From positions 1 through 8,560 of the forward strand of contig JAFSYZ010000031.1 of the NCBI GenBank assembly GCA_017455785.1: a stretch of DNA of 8,560 nt. The letters run 5' to 3'. The number at the start of each line of letters is the position of its first letter. Position 1 is the first letter of the stretch. Position numbers and translations under genes: made by a program. A model generated the notes under the pieces. That model was not told the origin of the DNA and did not search any database. It was given only the letters and a program-made list of their open reading frames with translations. Positions 1-6,108 of this stretch are shown one piece after another. The DNA comes from Candidatus Methanomethylophilaceae archaeon. GTDB lineage: Archaea > Thermoplasmatota > Thermoplasmata > Methanomassiliicoccales > Methanomethylophilaceae.

Positions 1-2
1 AC

Positions 3-1106
3 ATGGATCTGGAAGAGAGATATCAGCTGATTACAAGGAATGTACAGGAACTCACGACCGGAGAGGAGCTCAGGGCACTTCTCGCGAAGGAGGACTATCA
101 GCCTACAGCTTATATCGGATTCGAACCGTCAGGTCTCGTCCACATGGGATGGGCACTGGTGGCTTCCAAGATCAAGGACCTGTGCGACGCAGGTGTGAAG
201 GTCATCATATTCTGGGCGGACTGGCACGCCTACATCAACGATAAGCTGGGCGGTGACATAGAGAACATCCGCATATGCGCCAGATACTTCGAAGACTGCT
301 TCATCGCCTTGGGTGTGCCTAGGGAAAAGGTGGAGTTCAGGTACGCATACGAGCTCCTTGACGACATCAACTACTGGGAGAAGGTGATCAAGATCGCAAA
401 GGTCACATCTCTGTCAAGGGTCAAGAGGGCCATGACGATCATGGGCCGTTCCGAGAACGAGGCCGATCTCGATTCATCGAAACTGTTCTATCCAATACTT
501 CAGGCGGCGGACATGTTCCACTTGAATGTAGATATCTCATACGCAGGATTGGACCAGAGGAGGGCCAACATGCTCGCCAGGGATGCAGCGGATAAATTGG
601 GATGGAAGAAACCCATCGCCATACACACCCCGTTGCTCCCAGGACTCAAGGGAGGACAGAGGATGGATCCCGCACAGCTGAAGGAGAAGGACGCCGATAT
701 CGATACATCGTTCAAGATGTCGAAGAGCGATCCCAACAGCAGTCTGAGGATCCACGATTCACCTGATGATATCAGGAGGAAGATGAAGAAGGCCTTCTGC
801 CCCATGGAGAAGGAGGACGAATCCATCAATCCCGTACTGATGATCTGTAAGAGCATCATCTTCCCCAAGCTCGGTAAGATGGAGATCGTGTTCCCCGAGA
901 AGTTCGGAGGAGGATCCGTCGTATACAACAGTTACGAGGAACTGAGCGAGGCATACTTCTCAGGCAAACTGTTCCCGTCCGATCTTAAGTCAGGTACTGC
1001 CGATGGTATGATAAAGTGCCTCGAACCGGTACAGAAGTACTTCGAGGAGCACCCTGAGAATTATCAGGCGATGCAGGAAGTGCTCAAGAAACTGGGAAGA
1101 CTGTAA
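3..1106 (+). CDS. tyrS: Tyrosyl-tRNA synthetase (archaeal/eukaryotic type)
   Basis: This cytoplasmic class I enzyme charges tRNA-Tyr with tyrosine using ATP. The 367-residue protein has the archaeal opening YIGFEPSG (37-44), a HIGH-type motif reading HMGW (47-50), and the tyrosine pocket signature YPILQAAD (163-170) followed by GLDQRR (182-187). The ATP-binding KMSKS loop is at 238-242. Aligned from memory with the Methanocaldococcus jannaschii enzyme, the tyrosine-binding residues correspond to Tyr37, Tyr163, Gln167, Asp170 and Gln185, all present. It is longer than the roughly 306-residue M. jannaschii protein, but its C-terminal half keeps the family pattern (FGGGSVVYNSYEEL, then DLKSGTADGMIKCLEP). 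The second histidine of HIGH is replaced by tryptophan. The ATG at position 3 gives the usual family N-terminus, but only two upstream bases are visible, so promoter and ribosome-binding site cannot be judged. It converges on the DHH gene with a 2-nt gap. Confidence 0.96.
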   Translation: MDLEERYQLITRNVQELTTGEELRALLAKEDYQPTAYIGFEPSGLVHMGWALVASKIKDLCDAGVKVIIFWADWHAYINDKLGGDIENIRICARYFEDCFIALGVPREKVEFRYAYELLDDINYWEKVIKIAKVTSLSRVKRAMTIMGRSENEADLDSSKLFYPILQAADMFHLNVDISYAGLDQRRANMLARDAADKLGWKKPIAIHTPLLPGLKGGQRMDPAQLKEKDADIDTSFKMSKSDPNSSLRIHDSPDDIRRKMKKAFCPMEKEDESINPVLMICKSIIFPKLGKMEIVFPEKFGGGSVVYNSYEELSEAYFSGKLFPSDLKSGTADGMIKCLEPVQKYFEEHPENYQAMQEVLKKLGRL

Positions 1107-1108
1107 GG

Positions 1109-2086
1109 TCATTCATCATCCGAGGGCATATCGCCCTCGTTCTCTTTCTTAATCCTTCTGAACTCGTCCATCGTCCTCTGCATGCAGATGTGGAGCATCG
1201 CTTCTATATCGCCTATACCGGAGATGCCAGCAGCACCATCATGTCCTCCGCCGTCGGTAACGGTCTCCTGACCGATGTCCTTGACCATCTCTGCCAGGTT
1301 GATCCCTCTGCGTACAGCTGGCTGAGTCGCTCTTGCACTGAGACGGAAGTTCTCATCCCTCTGCGATGCCACAAATACGACGTCCGCACCGGCCTGTAAC
1401 AACGCCCTGCATCCTGCCGCTTCATAACTCCCACTATAAGATGTGGCGACGATCATGTCCCCGACACGGTCGAACTTGGATCTCTCTATGCATTTCATGA
1501 CGGAGACGCGTTCTGACATGCTTATATCCGTGTGTGTCAGCGTCATCGCCTCATCCATGTTGACACCGGTGGTCTCCATCAGGTATGCGAAGTCCCTCAG
1601 TAATGTTGCATCAGCATATTGGAAGTGTCCGCTGTCTGTCAGCATCCCGCCGAGCAGTGCGAGGGCGATGTCCTTGTCGATGTCGATGCGGTTCTCTCTT
1701 ATGATGTCAAGTACGACCTGTGTGCATGCCACTTTTTCCGTATCGCAGATCAACTCGCATTCCCATTTGCCCGTAGGGATGTGATGATCTATGACCAAGG
1801 TATCGGCAGGAAGGTTCACCTCCATGCCGAACTGTTCGGGTGACGATGTGTCGACAACGACCGCCATATCATAAGTCGATGGATCGCATTCGAGGAGGAT
1901 GTCCATTCCTAATTTGTCGGATACCACCTTGGACACACGGTCCACTCCGTTCGGTGCGTAGATGTCAGCACTTGGGAAACAGCGTGAGATCGCGTATGCA
2001 CTGCCTACAGCATCCATATCGGCGTTGCCGTGGACGAGTATGACCTTCCTTTTGCCTTTGAGCTTTTCCGCGACCTCTTCGTACAT
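1109..2086 (-). CDS. DHH/DHHA1 family phosphoesterase
   Basis: This is a metal-dependent phosphoesterase of the DHH superfamily, which includes RecJ, NrnA oligoribonuclease/pAp phosphatase and c-di-NMP phosphodiesterases. Numbered from the ATG at 2086 (325 aa), motif I is HGNADMDAVGS (19-29), motif II is VVVDTSSP (Asp79), motif III is the DHH triad (100-102) and motif IV is TDSGHF (150-155). The C-terminal DHHA1 substrate-binding domain carries RLSARA (about 248-253) and GGGHDGAAG (279-287). All metal ligands appear intact. Length and domain order fit the NrnA-like group that acts on short oligonucleotides or pAp, but the substrate cannot be read from sequence. A TTG at 2119 would extend it to 336 aa. 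I prefer the ATG because a TATA-like element (2108-2116) lies between the two, about 26 bp before the ATG, so the TTG would fall outside the transcript. The protein ends in an acidic, charged tail. Confidence 0.9.
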   Translation of the reverse strand: MYEEVAEKLKGKRKVILVHGNADMDAVGSAYAISRCFPSADIYAPNGVDRVSKVVSDKLGMDILLECDPSTYDMAVVVDTSSPEQFGMEVNLPADTLVIDHHIPTGKWECELICDTEKVACTQVVLDIIRENRIDIDKDIALALLGGMLTDSGHFQYADATLLRDFAYLMETTGVNMDEAMTLTHTDISMSERVSVMKCIERSKFDRVGDMIVATSYSGSYEAAGCRALLQAGADVVFVASQRDENFRLSARATQPAVRRGINLAEMVKDIGQETVTDGGGHDGAAGISGIGDIEAMLHICMQRTMDEFRRIKKENEGDMPSDDE

Positions 2087-2107
2087 CGTCTGGAGTGATG
2101 TGGTGAT

Positions 2108-2116
2108 GATATAATA
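2108..2116 (-). promoter_or_regulatory. TATA box of the DHH phosphoesterase gene
   Basis: On the minus strand this reads TATTATATC, centred about 26 bp before the ATG at 2086. Archaeal TATA boxes sit about 25 bp before the transcription start, so transcription would begin at or next to the ATG, giving a leaderless mRNA. No Shine-Dalgarno precedes that ATG, which agrees. A second AT-rich element (2132-2142) could also serve this strand, but it is better placed for the plus-strand gene. Confidence 0.5.
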
Positions 2117-2133
2117 CAATTGGGGGCGGTCGA

Positions 2134-2142
2134 TTTTTATAA
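2134..2142 (+). promoter_or_regulatory. TATA box of the FMN reductase-like gene
   Basis: The sequence TTTTTATAA is centred about 25 bp before the ATG at 2163, the archaeal TATA-to-start distance. The bases just before the ATG (TTGTTATTCT) contain no Shine-Dalgarno, so a leaderless transcript is inferred. With the minus-strand TATA box at 2108-2116 it forms a compact divergent promoter region. Confidence 0.55.
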
Positions 2143-2162
2143 TCCAATCCTATTGTTATTCT

Positions 2163-2834
2163 ATGAAAGCGTTCGTCATCAACGGAAGTCCCCGTAAGAA
2201 CTGGAACACCGCACAGGCAATAGAGAAGGCAGGGGAAGGACTGAAGGCCAAGGGATTCGAGGTCGAGAGGATAGACCTCTACGATTACACTTACAGAGGA
2301 TGCACAAGCTGTTTCGCGTGTAAACTGAAGAATGCCAAGACCAACGGTGTATGCGCAATGAAGGACGAACTGCGTCCGGTGCTGGAGAAGCTGAGGGAAG
2401 CGGATGCTGTGATCCTCGGTTCGCCTATATATTTCTCCGAACCGACTGGTCAGGTGAGGTCGTTCGTAGAAAGGTGGCTTTTCCCGATCTATTCATATTT
2501 CTATGAGAATGGGAAGCCCAGGGTATGTAGGGACAAGGTCATTCCATGCGGTATGATATATACGATGAACGTTCCCGAGGAAGGATTGGAGACATGGGGA
2601 TATGACAAGCACCTTGCGATAACCCCGTCCAATATGAATACGGTGATGGGTTATTCCGAAACTCTGTTCATATGCAACACATATCAGTTTAGGGACTACT
2701 CGAAATATGATGCGAACCTGTTCAAAGAGGAGGACAAGAGAGCATATCGCGATTCCCATTTCGAGATCGATCTGAAGAATGCTTATGACCTTGGCTGCAG
2801 GATAGCCGAGAAGGCGAGATCGATCTCGGAGTGA
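2163..2834 (+). CDS. Flavodoxin-fold NAD(P)H-dependent FMN reductase-like protein
   Basis: This 223-residue cytoplasmic protein belongs to the NADPH-dependent FMN reductase / iron-sulfur flavoprotein group of flavodoxin-like oxidoreductases. It starts with beta strand 1 and the FMN phosphate loop, MKAFVINGSPRKNWNTAQAI (1-20), and has a second flavin-loop signature AVILGSPIYFSEPTGQVRSFVER at about 85-107. Between them is a cysteine cluster, C47-x2-C50-x2-C53-x10-C64, in the region where iron-sulfur flavoproteins bind a 4Fe-4S cluster. The last spacing is longer than the 4-7 residues usual for that group, so cluster binding is possible but unproven. A likely role is electron transfer or reduction of quinones, flavins or disulfides in an anaerobe; the physiological partner is not visible. 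It is transcribed alone from a divergent promoter, apparently leaderless. The palindrome at 2893-2928, followed by a T-run, lies 58 nt past its stop and could end its transcript. Confidence 0.88.
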   Translation: MKAFVINGSPRKNWNTAQAIEKAGEGLKAKGFEVERIDLYDYTYRGCTSCFACKLKNAKTNGVCAMKDELRPVLEKLREADAVILGSPIYFSEPTGQVRSFVERWLFPIYSYFYENGKPRVCRDKVIPCGMIYTMNVPEEGLETWGYDKHLAITPSNMNTVMGYSETLFICNTYQFRDYSKYDANLFKEEDKRAYRDSHFEIDLKNAYDLGCRIAEKARSISE

Positions 2835-2888
2835 GATCCTCCCGGATGATGTCGGCAGAGTTGGATACACTGTCGGTACATCCTTCTC

Positions 2889-2896
2889 TATATTGA
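2889..2896. repeat. 8-bp direct repeat TATATTGA, left copy
   Basis: TATATTGA occurs here at the outer edge of the left palindrome and again at 4270-4277, just outside the right palindrome, in the same orientation. The last four bases of this copy are the first four of the left palindrome. It could be a target-site duplication from insertion of the ATPase cassette or the remnant of a recombination site. It is short and AT-rich, so chance is possible. Confidence 0.4.
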
Positions 2897-2928
2897 ATTG
2901 TAGTGCGTAAATACGCATAACAATTCAA
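2893..2928. repeat. 36-bp near-palindrome, left copy
   Basis: This is a 17-2-17 inverted repeat. The left arm TTGAATTGTAGTGCGTA pairs with the right arm TACGCATAACAATTCAA at 15 of 17 positions around a central AA. The first 25 bases are identical to the copy at 4234-4258, and overall 31 of 36 match. The TGA stop of the ATPase gene (2925-2927) lies inside the right arm. On the plus strand the hairpin is followed by TTAAATTTTTG (2930-2940), so it may also terminate the FMN reductase-like transcript. I do not recognise the element; the cassette it bounds is described under findings. Confidence 0.85.
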
Positions 2929-4196
2929 ATTAAATTTTTGTCAAGCATGAAATCCACTACGTTGATGTGTAGGACACCATTCTCGTCGAACCATCTTTTG
3001 CCGACATCTTCGCGTACAACGATCTTCCTGAAGGAATCCCCTGTGTATCTGAATTGATCGGTCTCGGAATGTAGTTTCTCTTCATCTGAAATCGAGAAGG
3101 CGGATTGTATGTACACCTTCTCTTCATATCTGTTGGCGACGAAATCTATCTCTTTAGGGATGCGGACCGATCTGCCTTCCGAATCTTTTGTGTTGATCGT
3201 CACCACTCCTACATCCACTGAATAACCGCGTATGCGTAATTCATTGTAGATGGCATTCTCCATCATATGGGTCTTTTCCTGCTGTCTGAAATTCAGACGG
3301 GCATTGCGCAGTCCCAGATCCTCACAGTAGTATTTGTTCGGGTATGAGAAGTACTTCTTACCTTTGACATCGAAACGCTGTGCCTCGGTGAAGAGGAACG
3401 CATCTTTCAGATAATCGATATAGGTCCTGACGGTCCCTTCGCTCACCTCTTTGAAGTGTGATGCGATCTGTTTTGGATTGGTCAATGAACCGATGTTGGA
3501 ACTGATGAAATCGATGATCCCTTCGAGGACCTCTGGATGGTCTATCCTGTGTCTTTCCTTTATGTCCTTGAGATAGGTCTCAGTGAACAACCCTTTCAGG
3601 TATTCCGCCTTCTCTCTGTCAGAATCGATAGTCAGCAGACGAGGCATCCCTCCGAATGTTAGATAATCCGTATATGCCAGATTCCTGTCCCCTCCGACTG
3701 CTGAGAAGTATTCCGAGAAAGACAGGGGATGGATACGGAACTCATCTCCACGGTCACGGAATTGGGTCAGTATGTCGGAGCTCAGCATACGGGAATTGCT
3801 TCCGGTGATGTATATGTCCAAATACCCTGTGTTGAGGAGACTGTTCAATGTCTCGTAGAATGTAATGTCGTCTCCTCCATCGACATATGGATTCCGTATG
3901 TTCGGTACCATCTGTATCTCGTCAATGAACACGTACCGTTTTCTCTTGTCAGCTGTACGCGATTTGATATAATCATGCAATGAAATGGGGTTCCTGAGGG
4001 ATATCGAATCTATCTCTTCGAGTTTGATCTCGATGATATCACTCGGATCTATACCTTCCGATAGAAGACGGTCCTTGAAGAGTTTGAAGAGCAGATAGGA
4101 CTTGCCGCATCTTCTGATGCCGGTGATGACTTTTACAAGACCGTTCCATCTGTGCGATAGCAGTCTTTCCACATAATTTTCTCTTTTAGACTCCAT
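2925..4196 (-). CDS. AAA_14/DUF4143 family ATPase
   Basis: This 423-residue protein has the architecture of the archaeal/bacterial AAA_14-DUF4143 ATPases. The N-terminal P-loop domain has Walker A GIRRCGKS (26-33), Walker B RYVFIDEIQ (87-95, Asp92/Glu93) and a sensor-like strand DIYITGSNS (127-135), followed by LSFSEYFSA (158-166), typical of the family. A helical, winged-helix-like part (about 225-270, with LTNPKQIASHFKEVSEGTVRTYIDYL) leads into the DUF4143 C-terminal region, where KEIDFVANR and KVYIQ (348-364) resemble a degenerate PD-(D/E)xK fold. Family members are often multi-copy and their role is poorly known; some are linked with mobile elements or toxin-like systems. The reading frame is open back to a GTG at 4259, but that start lies inside the palindromic repeat, upstream of the TATA elements. 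I therefore take the ATG at 4196, about 21-29 bp from those elements. The gene ends inside the left palindrome and appears intact. Confidence 0.9.
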   Translation of the reverse strand: MESKRENYVERLLSHRWNGLVKVITGIRRCGKSYLLFKLFKDRLLSEGIDPSDIIEIKLEEIDSISLRNPISLHDYIKSRTADKRKRYVFIDEIQMVPNIRNPYVDGGDDITFYETLNSLLNTGYLDIYITGSNSRMLSSDILTQFRDRGDEFRIHPLSFSEYFSAVGGDRNLAYTDYLTFGGMPRLLTIDSDREKAEYLKGLFTETYLKDIKERHRIDHPEVLEGIIDFISSNIGSLTNPKQIASHFKEVSEGTVRTYIDYLKDAFLFTEAQRFDVKGKKYFSYPNKYYCEDLGLRNARLNFRQQEKTHMMENAIYNELRIRGYSVDVGVVTINTKDSEGRSVRIPKEIDFVANRYEEKVYIQSAFSISDEEKLHSETDQFRYTGDSFRKIVVREDVGKRWFDENGVLHINVVDFMLDKNLI

Positions 4197-4212
4197 ATCG
4201 ATTAGTAGTATG

Positions 4213-4230
4213 TATATAAAGTTTATAAGT
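4213..4230 (-). promoter_or_regulatory. TATA region of the ATPase gene
   Basis: On the minus strand this holds two TATA-like elements, ACTTATAAAC (4230-4221) and TTTATATA (4220-4213), centred about 29 and 21 bp before the ATG at 4196. Either could support a leaderless transcript, and no Shine-Dalgarno precedes the ATG. The right palindrome begins only 3 bp upstream of this region, where a regulator bound to it could block or recruit TFB/TBP. Confidence 0.5.
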
Positions 4231-4233
4231 ATT

Positions 4234-4269
4234 TTGAATTGTAGTGCGTAAATACGCACTAGTGTTCAA
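4234..4269. repeat. 36-bp near-palindrome, right copy
   Basis: This is the second copy of the 17-2-17 inverted repeat, in the same orientation as the one at 2893-2928 and 1341 bp from it. Its arms pair at 14 of 17 positions. The inner part GTGCGTA-AA-TACGCAC is a perfect 7-bp stem, and with the adjoining TA it extends to 9 bp. It differs from the left copy only within 4259-4264 (5 substitutions). It sits directly upstream of the ATPase TATA region, so it may be an operator as well as an element end. Confidence 0.85.
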
Positions 4270-4277
4270 TATATTGA
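4270..4277. repeat. 8-bp direct repeat TATATTGA, right copy
   Basis: This copy matches 2889-2896 exactly and abuts the right palindrome. Together with the preceding bases it also forms the 12-bp perfect palindrome TCAATATATTGA (4266-4277). Recombination between the two 8-bp copies would remove 1381 bp carrying the whole ATPase cassette. Confidence 0.4.
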
Positions 4278-4333
4278 TTTTGTAGATACAATCCTTCGTC
4301 AGAATGTGTTCTTTCGATCATTGTATAATTTAG

Positions 4334-4351
4334 GGAGGGATTGCTCCCTCC
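4334..4351 (-). terminator. Hairpin after the transglutaminase-like gene
   Basis: In the minus-strand transcript GGAGGGA pairs with TCCCTCC across the loop GCAA, a GNRA-type tetraloop. It begins 7 nt past the TGA at 4358-4360. It is followed by the AT-rich CTAAATTATA rather than a clear U-run, so it may stabilise the 3' end of the mRNA as much as terminate transcription. Confidence 0.45.
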
Positions 4352-4357
4352 TGGCCA

Positions 4358-6010
4358 TCATGTCTTCCTGGTCGCTGCTACAGCGATTATGAAGAACAAT
4401 ACCGCACCGCTTATGACGAAGTACAGGTTGGGGATCCCTCCGATCCATGGTTCACCGAGGAATTCTTCCGATTTGGTCTTGAAATCCTCCCATGCGTTCT
4501 TGAGGTCCTGTATGATGCCGTCGATGTTTATCGCCTTGATCAGTTCTGAGATCCAATCATCGGCAGATTTCTGCTCCTCCCAGATCGCATAGAGTATGAT
4601 ATCGGATGTCAGAGTGATCTTCTCGTTCGCCCTGTATGCTGTTCCGGAACCATCAGCCATCGTGTTCCATCCCAAGAACTTGTGCTTGTTCCACGTTGGT
4701 GTGACATCAGGTATGGTGGCCTGTTCGCCTTCGTAAACAACTATGGAATCGGGAGCACCGCTGCCTCCGTTCGCCATGAATGTGATTGAATACGTTGGTA
4801 GTTCTGTCCACTTAGCGTATACGGTGGTATCCAATAGGAGTTTGGTGTTCCAGTTCCATGGTACCTTGCATTCCGGATCGGCGTACCAGTTGTAGAATGC
4901 ATGTCCAGCGTAAGTGGGATTTTCAGGACGTACTCCCGCCTCCCCGAGTTTCACGTTCTGTACGGGGACTTCCGAGCCTCCATTGGATTCGAATGACAGC
5001 TGTACATGAATCGCATCGTCGTCGTATGCTGAGTTGGCCATAGGTGACGGGAGCGAGAAACCGTATGTGACGGTGGTCGTGCTGGTGTTGTGTGATTTGG
5101 ATATGGTCATCGAATCCACGATGGTGTTCTGACCGACCAGGAAGTACGAGCTCCTTTCCTTTCCGTTGACGGGGTCATCCCAAGTGCAGTCCACCGTATA
5201 CCAGTAATTGTCCTCTCCAAGCATGAGGTTCCACATGTGTCCCTCGGTGGCCTTACCGTTGTTGGCCTCGCCGACTATGGTGATACATGGGATGTCGTAC
5301 TTGTCGCAGAGATATTTGAAGGCCTTCGCGTATCCTTCGCAGACCACTTCATCATCCATGAATGCCGTGTATGTGGAACGTATGGAATCATTGACAATGC
5401 CGGTGGATTTCTCCTTCTCCAGGGCATCGCTCGCATACTCCAGTTTGTTGATGATGTAGTCGTGGATGCTCTTCGCCTTGGCGGTGGTGCTCATATCTGA
5501 ATCTATAATGAGGTCATCGGATGCGATCGCAGCATCGATGACGGCCTGTATGTTCACGTCACCGGTGATATTGTGCGGGATGTCTTCGATCTCCTCGACC
5601 GTCAATGTAACATCGGCACCCATGATGTAAGTGCCCTTGATGCTCATGTTGACGTGGAGATTCGTCCAATAAAGTTCGGGGTCATCCATCTTCACCGCGT
5701 TCAAAGCCTTCAATAGGGTGGTACTCTGAACGGTGATCTTACCGTCCGATGATATGTCCGATATCTTCTTGTCCGCGTACTCGGGGTACATATTCTCCCC
5801 TTTGACACTGCATTGGTCGGATGTACCAGATTTCAATCCTTCGAAACCGTTGTAGATGACCTTTGCGTCGTCATCTAACTGGTTGTAGTACCACCTGGAG
5901 TAATCGACGCTGTCCGCCTCTGTTCCTTCGTCAGAAAGGACGATCAGAGGTATGATGAACATGAAGGCTATGGCAACGGACACCATGACCTTTCCCACCC
6001 TGGCATTCAT
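4358..6010 (-). CDS. Secreted transglutaminase-like protein with two InlB-type B-repeats and a C-terminal anchor
   Basis: This 550-residue surface protein begins with a signal peptide (basic residues at 4 and 7, hydrophobic 8-25). An N-terminal region of unknown fold (35-170) leads to a transglutaminase-like cysteine catalytic domain (about 175-295). Its triad is Cys224 in VVCEGYAKAF, His258 in GHMWNL and Asp274 in VDCTWDDP. Two Listeria-Bacteroides (InlB B-type) repeats follow at about 335-401 and 407-477, each with the NGG and final xYAxW signatures. A charged helical stretch (481-520) precedes a membrane segment (about 528-546) with a short basic tail, so most of the protein would be outside the cell. 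Enzymes of this fold may cross-link, cleave or only bind proteins; the substrate is unknown. B-repeats are usual in adhesin-like proteins of gut archaea and bacteria. It is transcribed alone from a TATA box 25 bp before the ATG, without a Shine-Dalgarno. Confidence 0.88.
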   Translation of the reverse strand: MNARVGKVMVSVAIAFMFIIPLIVLSDEGTEADSVDYSRWYYNQLDDDAKVIYNGFEGLKSGTSDQCSVKGENMYPEYADKKISDISSDGKITVQSTTLLKALNAVKMDDPELYWTNLHVNMSIKGTYIMGADVTLTVEEIEDIPHNITGDVNIQAVIDAAIASDDLIIDSDMSTTAKAKSIHDYIINKLEYASDALEKEKSTGIVNDSIRSTYTAFMDDEVVCEGYAKAFKYLCDKYDIPCITIVGEANNGKATEGHMWNLMLGEDNYWYTVDCTWDDPVNGKERSSYFLVGQNTIVDSMTISKSHNTSTTTVTYGFSLPSPMANSAYDDDAIHVQLSFESNGGSEVPVQNVKLGEAGVRPENPTYAGHAFYNWYADPECKVPWNWNTKLLLDTTVYAKWTELPTYSITFMANGGSGAPDSIVVYEGEQATIPDVTPTWNKHKFLGWNTMADGSGTAYRANEKITLTSDIILYAIWEEQKSADDWISELIKAINIDGIIQDLKNAWEDFKTKSEEFLGEPWIGGIPNLYFVISGAVLFFIIAVAATRKT

Positions 6011-6032
6011 AGGGGATATTTCGTGTTTTAAC

Positions 6033-6038
6033 TATATA
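6033..6038 (-). promoter_or_regulatory. TATA box of the transglutaminase-like gene
   Basis: TATATA within GCTATATAG (minus strand) is centred about 25 bp before the ATG at 6010, predicting a transcript that begins at the start codon. A second TATA-like stretch at about 6081-6088 would give a leader of about 50 nt and is less likely. Confidence 0.5.
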
Positions 6039-6108
6039 GCAATTAACCAGGATTCGTGTGGATGTTCCAGTTGGAAGTCGATATAAAAGGGTGGGGTTGG
6101 GAAAGTGT

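Noticed and set aside
2493..2918. 142-codon minus-strand open frame starting in the left palindrome
   Set aside because: It lies almost wholly antisense to the clearly real FMN reductase-like gene, its start is repeat sequence, and its translation has no recognisable domain.
2893..4269. The 36-bp repeats as a CRISPR array
   Set aside because: The length and partial palindrome are CRISPR-like, but there are only two copies, 1341 bp apart, with a gene between them and no regular spacers or cas genes.
4322..4331. TATA-like TGTATAATTT as a plus-strand promoter
   Set aside because: The only thing downstream on the plus strand is sequence antisense to the transglutaminase-like gene, with no credible coding frame.
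6081..6088. Plus-strand TATA box (ATATAAAA)
   Set aside because: It would drive transcription antisense to pfdB with no supported gene downstream. It is more likely part of the AT-rich spacer or a weak T-rich terminator for pfdB on the other strand.
6089..6101. G-rich stretch (GGGTGGGGTTGGG) as a G-quadruplex
   Set aside because: Only three G-tracts are present and no fourth lies nearby, so the usual four-tract requirement is not met.
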